Source of the DNA: Durusdinium trenchii
Lineage: Eukaryota > Sar > Dinophyceae > Suessiales > Symbiodiniaceae
Length of the DNA: 64,000 nt
Assembly (NCBI GenBank): GCA_963970005.1
Contig: CAXAMN010021224.1
Location: 929,738-993,737, forward strand
Direction of reading: 5' to 3'
Shown here: in pieces, positions 61,801-62,939 of the stretch
How the letters are laid out: each line of letters opens with the position of its first letter
How positions within the stretch are numbered: position 1 is the first letter of the stretch
Notes under the pieces: generated by a model
Told to the model about the DNA's origin: nothing
The model's database searches: none
Seen by the model: only the letters and a program-made list of their open reading frames with translations
Program-made: the position numbers and the translations under genes

Positions 61801-62939
61801 ATTAGATTATGTAGCGGGCCCCCAGCCAAACACACCTATTCTGCAGCTGGGCGCTAGGTTTGCGGTAGACTTGCCCTAGTGACGCTAGTGTTTGCCTTAG
61901 GACATGTTCAGAACGTCATCAGGTTTTTGAAAAGTGGCTGGCTGAAAAATGCGCTAGCCGCGCGCTAGCACTGCGCTAGATCCGCGCTAGCAAACATTGC
62001 CAGATTCCAGCATGTCTTTTGTTTCAAGCATGGATTGAAGCTCGGAGATCAGCTGAAAACAGTGCAGCGCTAGTGAAGCCTCTCTTACAATTTGGCGCCA
62101 ATACTTGTTTGGTCCATGTTTCCTTCATTGACCTGTGTGTGTGTGTGTGCCAACAGTAAAGAATATGTAGCGGGCCCCCCATGTGAACACGACTTTCAGC
62201 CATTTTTGGAAGAAGACATTTCGACCAGATCCCATATCCTCCAGCACCAAGGGAAGTGAGTGAACATTGCTGACCAAAAAAAGGCACTTGAAAGATAGAT
62301 TGCTCCAAAAAATCCAAAAGAATCCAAAAGATCTTCCTGATAAAACCAAACTCGCCAGTTGCAGCTTCACTCCCTGTCCGGTGCTCCACCAACCAGCCGG
62401 TCGATGGCTCCGTCGAGTGAGGTCAACATGTGCTTCGGCACTTCTGCTATCCACCTGGAAGCTCCAGTAGCAACAAGGCGTCGCGCGAACCGCGCGCGGT
62501 GGGCACGTTGCGTGTTGGGCACGCGCGTCGCGCCTTAGAAGAAGGGAAGGATTCGATGCCGCACCGAGTTTGGCCCAGCTGACAACCGAGTTTGGGAGGT
62601 TTGGGAGGTTGTTGGGAGCCCATCTCCGGGTCAATGATGAATTAAGAGAGGATACGGGTGCCTACAGCCCACTTCGTCATGTCATGTGGTTTGTTTATGT
62701 TGGGTGTCGCCTGTATAGCTGACTATACCTGAACCCAACTTCAAGTACCGAAAATGGGACATGACAACAAAAGTCAGGTCCGGGTGCCGAGGGTCACTGG
62801 GGTCACGAGTCATAGGACCGACGGTCCTGTCGGTCGACCGTCCCGACCGTCCTGACGCGAGGGCGGGAAGAGCCTGGACGACGGGCCCAAGGGCGGCGTG
62901 TTGAAGGAGCAGATCGTGAAGAAGCTCGAGGAGTGGAGA
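6645..62939 (+). CDS. ASCC3: ASCC3/Slh1-like Ski2-type helicase, N-terminal half, about 40 micro-exons (gene-level span)
   Basis: This is a composite gene whose exons are listed separately. ASCC3/Slh1 proteins are large 3'-5' helicases with two Ski2-like cassettes. In animals and yeast they act in the ASC-1/RQT complex (alkylation repair, splitting of collided ribosomes). Seen here in order are [65 protein letters not shown] and QIFGRAGRP, then winged-helix and Sec63-type segments. [13 protein letters not shown] and [17 protein letters not shown] favour ASCC3/Slh1 over the spliceosomal paralogue Brr2. The identified exons total about 2.05 kb over about 56 kb, mean about 51 nt. No stop or frame break occurs inside any exon, so the gene looks intact. 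Some exons were not found (gaps near 12-19, 25.4-26.6, 28.1-32.4, 42.5-43.0 and 60.4-62.9 kb), and both gene ends lie outside what I can define. Identity is confident; exact boundaries are inferred. Confidence 0.9.
6717..12013. other. Presumed intron(s), no exon recognised
   Basis: This is non-coding by my reading. It contains one copy of a 40-bp dispersed repeat (8367-8406) whose twin lies at 34714-34753. Open frames are short and lack recognisable motifs. Helicase exons between the SESEK and LPEGTQR segments may be hidden here. Confidence 0.4.
8367..8406. repeat. 40-bp dispersed repeat, first copy
   Basis: It begins TGGGCCTGTAAAAGGTCACT and ends CCAAAGAGGT. It matches 34714-34753 at 39 of 40 positions, 26 kb away. 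Confidence 0.9.
12014..12073 (+). CDS. ASCC3: Helicase exon: LPEGTQR segment
   Basis: After the AG at 12012-12013 the frame reads [19 protein letters not shown]. This matches the 'LPEG..R' motif that ASCC3/Slh1 proteins carry shortly before the first RecA domain. The 3' end is uncertain; a GA donor at 12074 would fit. The next exon of the gene is 7 kb downstream, beyond the retroelement at 13.7-18.1 kb. Confidence 0.7.
12605..12688. repeat. Dispersed repeat, M4 family
   Basis: It holds CCCTATGGTTAAATCATAAT, CCCCTTCTGGGGAATG, a T run, then CCAGGTTCCTTAAGCAAATC. The inner CCCCTTCTGGGG is palindromic. Confidence 0.75.
13693..13917 (+). repeat. 5' direct repeat of the retroelement
   Basis: It is nearly identical to 17875-18097, differing by a few substitutions and short indels. 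Its first part is a hairpin (GGTTCGGTGGT at 13706 facing ACCACCGAACC at about 13741). The second part has GGGAGTGTAGACATCATG and ends TATCAATCAAG. The hairpin part also occurs alone elsewhere in the window. Confidence 0.88.
13958..15515 (+). pseudogene. ORF1-like protein of the retroelement, frameshifted
   Basis: It is read in three successive frames: 13958 to about 14200, 14143-15267, then 15168-15515. The last switch falls on an A7 run near 15178. The protein is Lys/Arg/Glu-rich with a stretch PKHKRRK and a likely nucleic-acid-binding, gag-like role. It ends in a Lys/Pro tail (KKTYKPPPP). I do not recognise a defined domain. The longest uninterrupted piece is 374 codons. Confidence 0.6.
15512..15794 (+). 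pseudogene. Gly/Lys-rich KGKGK segment of the retroelement
   Basis: It starts [16 protein letters not shown] and runs through repeated KSKGKGK and KGKDKGKG units. The continuation [14 protein letters not shown] is in another frame, so one frameshift lies near 15730. Such low-complexity basic tails are common in proteins of dinoflagellate retroelements (general knowledge) and probably bind RNA. Confidence 0.6.
15748..17697 (+). pseudogene. Reverse transcriptase, Penelope-like, multiply frameshifted
   Basis: Motifs in order are [11 protein letters not shown] (about 16310), [20 protein letters not shown] (16562), [10 protein letters not shown] (about 16760, motif A Asp), [20 protein letters not shown] (about 16955, motif B), [12 protein letters not shown] (about 17075, catalytic DD), [11 protein letters not shown] (about 17210) and a C-terminal part [10 protein letters not shown] (about 17520). 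These lie in different frames, with shifts near 16110, 16565, 16660, 16785 and 17340. It is non-functional as it stands. PLE affinity is a judgement from motif style. Confidence 0.7.
17875..18097 (+). repeat. 3' direct repeat of the retroelement
   Basis: This is the second copy of the terminal repeat, same orientation as 13693-13917 and ending in TATCAATCAAG at 18097. The divergence between the two copies (a handful of changes over about 220 bp) suggests an insertion that is not very recent. Confidence 0.88.
18098..19106. other. Intron segment after the retroelement
   Basis: No gene was recognised. It contains a remnant of the 'GGTGGTTAGACC' hairpin family near 18520-18560 and a (TG)n run at about 18942-18965. 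The exon [11 protein letters not shown] follows at 19107. Confidence 0.5.
18942..18965. repeat. (TG)n microsatellite
   Basis: An alternating GT run in the intron just upstream of the exon at 19107. Confidence 0.9.
19107..19150 (+). CDS. ASCC3: Helicase exon: [11 protein letters not shown] (entry to RecA1)
   Basis: It follows TCGCAG and reads [14 protein letters not shown] plus CA of the next codon. The aromatic W..AFKG followed by LN.IQS is the Q-motif-like entry of Ski2 helicases. It ends at a GC donor (GCTGGG). The split codon CA|G is completed by the exon at 19647, giving FKGTEQLNTIQS with the exact spacing of the family. Confidence 0.88.
19647..19694 (+). CDS. ASCC3: Helicase exon: [14 protein letters not shown] (Q-like motif)
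   Basis: It starts after CCTAG with the last base of a Gln codon and reads [15 protein letters not shown] plus TC. LN.IQS.VF is the conserved Q-like motif of Ski2-type helicases just ahead of Walker A. The GT donor at 19695 leaves phase 2, completed by the G that opens the exon at 20159. Confidence 0.92.
20159..20187 (+). CDS. ASCC3: Helicase micro-exon: [10 protein letters not shown] (first half of Walker A)
   Basis: This 29-nt exon follows GCTCAG and reads QNLLICAPT plus the first G of a Gly codon. It ends at a GC donor (GCGCCT). Together with the exon at 20778 it builds APTGAGKT, motif I of the first cassette. Phase (2 in, 1 out) and spacing to the preceding AAFGR are exactly those of ASCC3. 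Confidence 0.92.
20778..20866 (+). CDS. ASCC3: Helicase exon: second half of Walker [13 protein letters not shown]
   Basis: It starts after CGCCAG with GA completing Gly, then [20 protein letters not shown] and an Ala/Lys-rich tail. The Lys-Thr of Walker A binds the ATP phosphates. The 3' end is tentative: a GA donor at 20867 joins in phase 0 to 24273 and gives about the family spacing to motif Ia. Confidence 0.92.
22140..22235 (-). repeat. tRNA-derived SINE-like fragment
   Basis: On the minus strand there is an A-box-like GGCCTAGTTG (22206-22215) and, about 33 bp further, a B-box-like GGCTCGACCCC (22162-22172). This is the spacing of an internal RNA polymerase III promoter in tRNA-derived SINEs. 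It lies in the block that interrupts the 136-bp array. The rest does not fold obviously into a tRNA. Confidence 0.42.
22770..22779. other. Assembly gap of ten Ns inside the tandem array
   Basis: Ten Ns join two partial repeat units only 36 bases apart (22744 and 22780). The gap size is nominal; the true array may hold more units. Confidence 0.97.
23109..23165. repeat. GACA/GAGA-rich simple repeat
   Basis: Degenerate AGACAGACAGAGAGAC runs followed by CAGGCAGGCAGACGAGG, next to the right flank of the tandem array. Confidence 0.85.
24273..24302 (+). CDS. ASCC3: Helicase micro-exon: motif Ia, [10 protein letters not shown]
   Basis: These thirty bases after CAAGAG read [10 protein letters not shown], the motif Ia of ASCC3/Brr2-type helicases (usually IVYVAPMKAL), which contacts the nucleic-acid strand. 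The GT donor at 24303 is in phase 0 with the exon at 25343. The exon might start two bases earlier, because AG occurs twice in a row. Confidence 0.92.
25343..25373 (+). CDS. ASCC3: Helicase micro-exon: [11 protein letters not shown]
   Basis: It follows CCACGAG and reads [10 protein letters not shown] plus the first base of an Arg codon. Joined in phase 0 to APMKAL it reproduces without gaps the helix that follows motif Ia (AAEVTSAFSRR in plant homologues). A GT donor follows at 25374. The next exon, carrying the residues before the TGD motif, was not found. Confidence 0.82.
25748..25852. repeat. MITE-like hairpin, CACTCCATG family (M1)
   Basis: It opens CCCAAACACTCCATGTAT and closes GGTCATGTCTGGG, with internal TACCTACATT...GGTCAATGTA. 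The ends are imperfect inverted repeats. Other copies lie at 27646, 32868, 36426, 44895, 58113, 58499 and 60761. Confidence 0.8.
26598..26619 (+). CDS. ASCC3: Candidate helicase micro-exon: TGD motif, GDTPKDQ
   Basis: This 22-nt candidate after GGTCAG reads GDTPKDQ. It resembles the TGD(M/T)..K motif Ib of Ski2-like helicases and lies in the right place between the AEKFQQR and VPEKW exons. It ends at a GC donor. The match is very short and its neighbours are missing, so it is only tentative. Confidence 0.45.
27646..27755. repeat. MITE-like hairpin, M1 family, left end degraded
   Basis: It contains ACCTACATTGGG, GGGGTCAATGTAGGCATA and a clear right end CATGGAGTGTCTGGGATA. An AT dinucleotide run has expanded inside it. 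Confidence 0.7.
28008..28055. repeat. (TCCA)n microsatellite
   Basis: About ten to eleven tandem TCCA units, immediately upstream of the VPEKW exon (28082). Confidence 0.95.
28082..28129 (+). CDS. ASCC3: Helicase exon: VIVTVPEKW
   Basis: After GTCAG the frame reads [16 protein letters not shown]. Family members have (L/I)VTTPEKWD here; the second Thr is Val and the Asp after Trp is Ala. A GT at 28130 is a possible donor, but it does not agree in phase with the exon at 32391. Either a further micro-exon lies between, or the end is slightly different. Confidence 0.85.
29352..29383. repeat. 32-bp perfect palindrome
   Basis: Each arm is CACTTGCAGCCACTTG, followed directly by its reverse complement. 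Related GCTGCAAGTGACTGCAA sequence recurs at about 29598-29615, suggesting a small repeat unit. Confidence 0.93.
29837..29930. repeat. Hairpin repeat, M3 family (CTTCTGAGGAGGTA)
   Basis: The left arm CCCTACACCTCCAAGTACCT (29837 on) and right arm ending TACGACTGGAGGTGTAGGG (29930) are inverted copies of about 30 bp around a loop of about 35 bp. Relatives lie at about 26988, 27320, 54656 and 56697. Confidence 0.85.
30000..30760. repeat. Degenerate tandem repeat region
   Basis: The theme 'gagct(g/a)c..g..aaa.a..ctgaacaatgatagttt' recurs at about 50-110 bp spacing: AGAGCTACCCAGCAA, GGAGCTACCTAGCAA and AGAGGTACCCAGCAA at the left; ACATGCTGAACACATGATAG and ACATGCTGAAACAATGATAG at the right. No coding potential is apparent. 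Confidence 0.55.
32391..32420 (+). CDS. ASCC3: Helicase micro-exon: [10 protein letters not shown] before the DEVH box
   Basis: This 30-nt exon after CTCCGAG reads SDDSLQKLV plus CA. The GT donor at 32421 leaves phase 2. The G opening the next exon completes Gln and gives [11 protein letters not shown], the standard spacing to the DEVH box. The opening base implies that the preceding exon ends in phase 2. Confidence 0.85.
32868..32968. repeat. MITE-like hairpin, M1 family, best preserved copy
   Basis: About 101 bp opening CCCAGACACTCCATGTATGC and closing CAGTCCCATGGAGTGTTTGGG, with mirrored inner CTACATTGACCCCTC and CCAATGTAGG. It lies between the [10 protein letters not shown] and DEVH exons. 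Confidence 0.88.
33097..33184 (+). CDS. ASCC3: Helicase exon: motif II DEVH box
   Basis: It starts after ACCGAG and reads [20 protein letters not shown], then VVARSLRFQ. The DEVH box co-ordinates Mg-[14 protein letters not shown] is close to plant and yeast ASCC3/Slh1 and unlike Brr2 (LLHDDRGPVLE). It ends at a GC donor (GCGCGG) at 33185, phase 0, joining to ETSGQPVR. This is the single most diagnostic exon of the window. Confidence 0.95.
33598..33619 (+). CDS. ASCC3: Helicase micro-exon: ETSGQPV(R), 22 nt
   Basis: This is one of the smallest exons placed (22 nt). After GGCTCAG it reads ETSGQPV plus C. A GC donor (GCGCGG) at 33620 leaves phase 1, and GA at 34541 completes Arg. The joined [20 protein letters not shown] has the same length as LRQVESTQ.MIRI.GLSATL in the family, which is the evidence for so short an exon. 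Confidence 0.82.
34541..34578 (+). CDS. ASCC3: Helicase micro-exon: motif III SATLPN
   Basis: After CCTGAG the frame reads (R)[15 protein letters not shown] is motif III, coupling ATP hydrolysis to unwinding; the residue before LSAT is Ala where Gly is usual. It ends at a GA donor (GACTGT) at 34579. The same GAC opens the next exon at 36046, and phase 0 gives LPNYQDVAAFL exactly as in homologues. Confidence 0.92.
34714..34753. repeat. 40-bp dispersed repeat, second copy
   Basis: It is identical to 8367-8406 except for one base (GGCGCTCC versus GGCACTCC). Both copies are in the same orientation. Confidence 0.9.
34788..34830. repeat. (GAT)n microsatellite
   Basis: About 14 trinucleotide units. 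Translated, it gives runs of Met, His or Asp that are not real protein. Confidence 0.95.
34831..34905. repeat. Dispersed repeat, M4 family
   Basis: It reads CCCTATGTGTGAAACCCCTT, GGGGGAATCC, then CCTGGTTCTTGGACAGCAAT and TCCAAG. It is shared with 12605-12688, 54410-54513, 57773-57844 and 59926-60005. Confidence 0.75.
35281..35375. repeat. Hairpin repeat, M2 family, solo copy
   Basis: It opens TACCCTAGGGCTCCTGGCCT and ends GGTATGGTTGGAGCCCCAGG, with inner GGTGGGTGCCAGGGGGGGTC. It is the reverse complement of the hairpin part of the retroelement's terminal repeats. Confidence 0.8.
36046..36077 (+). CDS. ASCC3: Helicase micro-exon: [11 protein letters not shown]
   Basis: It follows TCGCGAG and reads [10 protein letters not shown] plus GA, matching the family's DVA.FL.V helix after motif III. 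A GT donor at 36078 leaves phase 2; the G at 37522 completes Glu, giving FLRVEGENLFYFD, one residue shorter than human. Confidence 0.87.
36139..36218. repeat. AT dinucleotide tract
   Basis: About 80 bp of alternating AT with interspersed TAG, a possible cruciform-forming simple repeat. Confidence 0.92.
36426..36514. repeat. MITE-like hairpin, M1 family
   Basis: It opens CCAGACACTCCATGTATGGC and closes TTTGGATTGTTTGGG, with inner GGGGTCAATCGAGGC. Confidence 0.72.
37522..37590 (+). CDS. ASCC3: Helicase exon: [21 protein letters not shown]
   Basis: After TGCAAG it reads [20 protein letters not shown] then IT plus [15 protein letters not shown] is the linker between RecA1 and RecA2 of ASCC3/Slh1 proteins. 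A GC donor (GCGACG) at 37591 leaves phase 2. The G at 38684 completes Glu and restores the family spacing to the NEICY segment. Confidence 0.94.
38684..38757 (+). CDS. ASCC3: Helicase exon: [22 protein letters not shown]
   Basis: It starts after GTCCGAG and reads [20 protein letters not shown] then QVRK plus G. It matches (M)NE(I/V)CYE.V...V..G at the start of RecA2. A GC donor (GCCGCG) at 38758 leaves phase 1. Completion by GG of the exon at 39300 gives [13 protein letters not shown], as in human ASCC3 ([13 protein letters not shown]). Confidence 0.93.
39300..39349 (+). CDS. ASCC3: Helicase exon: motif [10 protein letters not shown]
   Basis: It starts after CCTAG with GG completing Gly, then [21 protein letters not shown] is motif IV, contacting the nucleic-acid backbone. 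The GT donor at 39350 is in phase 0 with 42498. The intervening intron is about 3.1 kb. Confidence 0.93.
39350..42497. other. 3.1 kb intron after motif IV exon
   Basis: No exon was recognised. It contains a TATA-rich tract at about 40121-40150 and an M2-like remnant at about 40945-41000 (CACCACCGAACCTAAAACGG). Confidence 0.6.
42498..42540 (+). CDS. ASCC3: Helicase exon: [14 protein letters not shown]
   Basis: After CTTGAG it reads [14 protein letters not shown]. Joined in phase 0 to RGDTYKT it gives [10 protein letters not shown], aligning without gap to KTAEKLV.LA of plant homologues. A GT stands at 42541 before a T run. The following 15-20 residues, up to VQKSRNKQ, were not located. Confidence 0.82.
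43034..43096 (+). CDS. ASCC3: Helicase exon: [21 protein letters not shown]
   Basis: It follows TTGCAG and reads [20 protein letters not shown] plus His. The SRNKQV..(I/L)F..GF.IHH string separates ASCC3/Slh1 from Brr2. A GC donor (GCGTGG) at 43097 and acceptor CCGAG before GCGGGC share the bases GCG. Phase 0 gives [11 protein letters not shown]. Confidence 0.94.
43383..43460 (+). CDS. ASCC3: Helicase exon: [15 protein letters not shown]
   Basis: It reads [20 protein letters not shown] then PVLCCT. HHAGM.R.DR is the hallmark of RecA2 in this family, and the following hydrophobic strand ends in CT before [14 protein letters not shown] donor (GTGGGG) at 43461 is in phase 0 with the exon at 43848. 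Confidence 0.94.
43848..43882 (+). CDS. ASCC3: Helicase micro-exon: motif [12 protein letters not shown]
   Basis: After GCCGAAG it reads [11 protein letters not shown] plus [13 protein letters not shown] is the invariant motif V of Ski2-like helicases. A GC donor (GCGCCG) at 43883 leaves phase 2, completed by the G at 44746 to give [10 protein letters not shown], the same length as PAH.VIIKGT. Confidence 0.94.
44746..44800 (+). CDS. ASCC3: Helicase exon: [18 protein letters not shown]
   Basis: After CTTTCAG it reads [18 protein letters not shown], matching VIIKGT..YD...G. of the family. A GA donor (GAGATT) at 44801 is required to join in phase 0 to DLGILDV and reproduce AGGWKDLGMLDV of plant homologues. 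A GT six bases later would add two residues. Confidence 0.9.
45464..45543 (+). CDS. ASCC3: Helicase exon: motif [11 protein letters not shown]
   Basis: After CTGCAG it reads [20 protein letters not shown] then [15 protein letters not shown] is motif VI, supplying the arginine finger. A GA donor (GAGGAG) at 45544 leaves phase 2 and joins to the exon at 49065 with the correct number of residues. This intron, about 3.5 kb, contains one copy of the 0.8 kb repeat. Confidence 0.95.
46195..46355. repeat. 40-bp tandem repeat, four copies
   Basis: Units start CTGGGATCTG (46201) and CTGCGAT(C/G)TG (46241, 46281, 46321). Each reads on as GCACTTGCAGTTGAGGTCCG and GTAGTGCCCA with a few changes. The period is exactly 40 bp. 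Confidence 0.93.
47375..48173. mobile_element. Non-autonomous element with inverted ends, copy A
   Basis: About 800 bp. The left end CCTAAAAGCACCTGGGGCAA mirrors the right end, whose reverse complement is CCTAGAAGATCCTTTCGGCA; inner arms GGCAGAAATT are shared. It lies in a TA-rich target, with TA on both sides. Inside is a 21-bp tandem repeat. It codes for nothing I recognise. Over most of its length it is highly similar to 52021-52852. Confidence 0.82.
47721..47806. repeat. 21-bp tandem repeat inside copy A
   Basis: ATTTCCGCC starts at 47721, 47742, 47763 and 47784, each unit reading on to (G/C)TTTTCCCGGGT. Copy B has the equivalent array at about 52384-52470. Confidence 0.92.
49065..49109 (+). 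CDS. ASCC3: Helicase micro-exon: [14 protein letters not shown]
   Basis: After CGCCAG it reads [14 protein letters not shown] plus TT, matching IITT.(H/D)KL..YL.LL just after motif VI. A GC donor (GCTACT) at 49110 leaves phase 2. The G at 50071 completes Leu, giving YLRLLLHQMPIES, aligned to YLRLLTSQLPIES in plants. Confidence 0.86.
50071..50134 (+). CDS. ASCC3: Helicase exon: [18 protein letters not shown]
   Basis: It follows CCCGAG and reads [20 protein letters not shown] plus Ile. PIES.F.......LNAEI opens the winged-helix/ratchet region of the cassette. The GT donor (GTCCCT) at 50135 is in phase 0 with 50625. Confidence 0.93.
50625..50670 (+). CDS. ASCC3: Helicase exon: [15 protein letters not shown]
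   Basis: After GTTTAG it reads [15 protein letters not shown] plus C, aligning gap-free to ALGTV.N..(E/D)A..W(I/L) of homologues. A GC donor (GCCCGG) at 50671 leaves phase 1. GC at 51276 completes Arg to give WLRYSYLFVR. Confidence 0.92.
51276..51360 (+). CDS. ASCC3: Helicase exon: [17 protein letters not shown]
   Basis: It follows GTCCAG and reads [20 protein letters not shown] then DCDPAME plus GG. Y.YL.VR......YGI is the conserved winged-helix strand of ASCC3/Brr2. A GT donor (GTGAGG, the one donor here near the usual consensus) leaves phase 2, completed by G at 53525. Confidence 0.92.
51818..51917. repeat. Hairpin repeat, M2 family
   Basis: It opens ATACCCTATAGGGCTCCTGG and ends GATATGGTTGGAGCCCTAG, with inner GGTGGGTGCCAAGGGGGG. 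The copy at 35281 is very similar. Confidence 0.8.
52021..52852. mobile_element. Non-autonomous element with inverted ends, copy B
   Basis: It begins ACCTAGAAGCACCTGGGGCA and ends GGCAAGAATTTCTGCCCAAA then GGATCTTCTAGG, so the ends are imperfect inverted repeats of about 30 bp. The flanks are TATATA and ATATAT. It lies in the intron between the YSYLFVR and DPSLEKK exons, same orientation as copy A, about 4.65 kb away. Confidence 0.84.
53525..53567 (+). CDS. ASCC3: Helicase exon: [14 protein letters not shown]
   Basis: It reads [17 protein letters not shown] donor (GCGCTG) at 53568 is needed. Joined in phase 0 to [12 protein letters not shown] it lines up residue by residue with DPTL....EQLV.EVGRKLDKAQMIR of human ASCC3. 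Confidence 0.87.
54410..54513. repeat. Dispersed repeat, M4 family, next to an exon
   Basis: It reads TTCCTATGGGTGAATCGCC, TTCTGAGGAAAAC, a T run, then CCGGTTCCTTCATAAGCAAA and TCCAAG. It ends about 20 bp before the acceptor of the exon at 54535. Confidence 0.75.
54535..54583 (+). CDS. ASCC3: Helicase exon: [16 protein letters not shown]
   Basis: After TTTGCAG it reads [16 protein letters not shown] plus C. A GC donor (GCACCT) at 54584 leaves phase 1 and is completed by GC at 55000 to Arg, giving [18 protein letters not shown] eight bases further would not keep the frame. Confidence 0.87.
54656..54740. repeat. Hairpin repeat, M3 family
   Basis: It contains a 19-bp perfect palindrome GTACCTTCTCAGAAGGTAC (54672-54690) followed by TTGGACCCACC and a second CCTTCTCAGAGGGTAC. 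Confidence 0.82.
55000..55046 (+). CDS. ASCC3: Helicase exon: [15 protein letters not shown]
   Basis: It follows GGCTGAG and reads [15 protein letters not shown]; (T/S)(D/E)LGR.AS.(F/Y)Y is the signature that closes the winged helix. A GC donor (GCTGGG) at 55047 is in phase 0 with VDWETAESF, gap-free against human YIKYNTIETF. Confidence 0.92.
55542..55603 (+). CDS. ASCC3: Helicase exon: [17 protein letters not shown]
   Basis: After TTGCCAG it reads [20 protein letters not shown] plus AG, matching .(T)(I/V)ET(F/Y)N..L.....E of the family. A GC donor (GCGCCG) at 55604 leaves phase 2. Confidence 0.87.
56075..56117 (+). CDS. ASCC3: Candidate helicase exon: [14 protein letters not shown]
   Basis: After TTTTCAG the T completes Ser from the previous exon, then [14 protein letters not shown]. 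It would correspond to I(V)(S)KAEEF... ahead of REEE. Both phases and the residue count to SREDE fit with a GA donor (GAAATG) at 56118, but sequence similarity is weak. Confidence 0.5.
56697..56785. repeat. Hairpin repeat, M3 family
   Basis: It reads GCCTCCAGTCGTACCTTCTG, AGAAGGTGGGACTGGAGTGG, then CAAATACCTTTTGAGGAG and TTGGAGATGTAGGG. It parallels 29837-29930. Confidence 0.8.
57327..57377 (+). CDS. ASCC3: Helicase exon: [17 protein letters not shown]
   Basis: After TGCCCAG it reads [17 protein letters not shown], matching VREEE..EL..L of the region entering the Sec63 domain. A GC donor (GCCGAC) at 57378 is in phase 0 with 58326. Confidence 0.78.
57487..57513. repeat. (TA)n(TG)n microsatellite
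   Basis: A TATATATA run passing into TGTGTGTGTG, in the intron after the SREDEQ exon. Confidence 0.9.
57773..57844. repeat. Dispersed repeat, M4 family
   Basis: It reads TTTTCCCTATTGTTGACATT, CCCTGGGGGAATATG and CAGCTCCTGGACAGCGAATC followed by CAAGG. Confidence 0.72.
58113..58213. repeat. MITE-like hairpin, M1 family
   Basis: It opens CCCAGACACTCCATGTATGT and closes CATGCATGGAGTGTTTGGG, with inner ACCTACATTGACCC. It lies about 110 bp upstream of the exon at 58326. Confidence 0.85.
58326..58373 (+). CDS. ASCC3: Helicase exon: [11 protein letters not shown]
   Basis: After CTGCAG it reads [16 protein letters not shown], aligning to GG..N.YGKI of ASCC3. The GT donor (GTGGGG) at 58374 joins in phase 0 to [11 protein letters not shown], restoring YGK..ILLQ.YISR exactly. 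Confidence 0.88.
58499..58597. repeat. MITE-like hairpin, M1-related
   Basis: It opens CAGACAATCCATGGGACTGG and closes CCAGTCCCATGGATGGTTTG. The inner parts TTACATTTGGGG and GGAAATGTATGTAA mirror each other. Its ends are extended relative to other M1 copies. Confidence 0.85.
58978..59022 (+). CDS. ASCC3: Sec63-domain exon: [15 protein letters not shown]
   Basis: After TCCCAG it reads [16 protein letters not shown].(N/S)ILLQ.YIS opens the Sec63 domain of ASCC3/Brr2. The GT donor (GTCCGG) at 59023 is in phase 0 with GFSLVSD at 59499. Confidence 0.92.
59499..59548 (+). CDS. ASCC3: Sec63-domain exon: [16 protein letters not shown]
   Basis: It follows CGCGCAG and reads [16 protein letters not shown] plus AG, matching (S/A)FSL(I/V)SD..Y(V/I)..(N/S)A.R of Sec63 domains. 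The GT donor (GTGCTG) at 59549 leaves phase 2; G at 60368 completes Arg, giving [12 protein letters not shown]. Confidence 0.92.
59926..60005. repeat. Dispersed repeat, M4 family
   Basis: It reads GCTATGGGTGAATCCATATG, CCCATTCTGGTGATC and TTTCCTGGTTCCTGGTTGCA followed by AATCCAAGG. Confidence 0.72.
60368..60398 (+). CDS. ASCC3: Sec63-domain micro-exon: [11 protein letters not shown]
   Basis: After GTCCCAG it reads [10 protein letters not shown], the conserved R..RALFEI.. helix. The 3' end is uncertain by a base: a GC dinucleotide at 60398-60399 could be the donor. The next few residues (LRKGW in homologues) were not found. Confidence 0.86.
60761..60880. repeat. MITE-like hairpin, M1-related
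   Basis: It opens CCAGAAAAGACGAATGGGAC and closes AACTATTCCACACAAGGATT then GTCTGGGG. The centre has ACATACATTG and CAATGTAGGCGAATGTAGG. Confidence 0.72.
61409..61475 (+). CDS. ASCC3: Sec63-domain exon: [17 protein letters not shown]
   Basis: After TTGCAAG it reads [20 protein letters not shown] then Leu and TG of Trp. It matches RLLN..K.ID(K/R)(R/Q)LW with three extra residues (around SEG) relative to human and plant proteins. A GC donor (GCAGAG) at 61476 is likely. Confidence 0.87.
61809..62179. repeat. Block bounded by a 15-bp direct repeat, with GCGCTAG tandem
   Basis: ATGTAGCGGGCCCCC occurs at 61809-61823 and again at 62165-62179. Between them lie four GCGCTAG units at exact 11-bp spacing (61951, 61962, 61973, 61984) and isolated related motifs near 61850 and 61885. 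This could be a small insertion with duplicated ends; no coding was seen. Confidence 0.7.
62892..62939 (+). CDS. ASCC3: Sec63-domain exon: [14 protein letters not shown]
   Basis: It reads [15 protein letters not shown], comparable to LP.(D/H)(I/V)L.KLEE of ASCC3. The acceptor may be at 62890-62891 or further upstream at 62864-62865, because the frame is open in between. The gene continues past the window. Confidence 0.66.
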
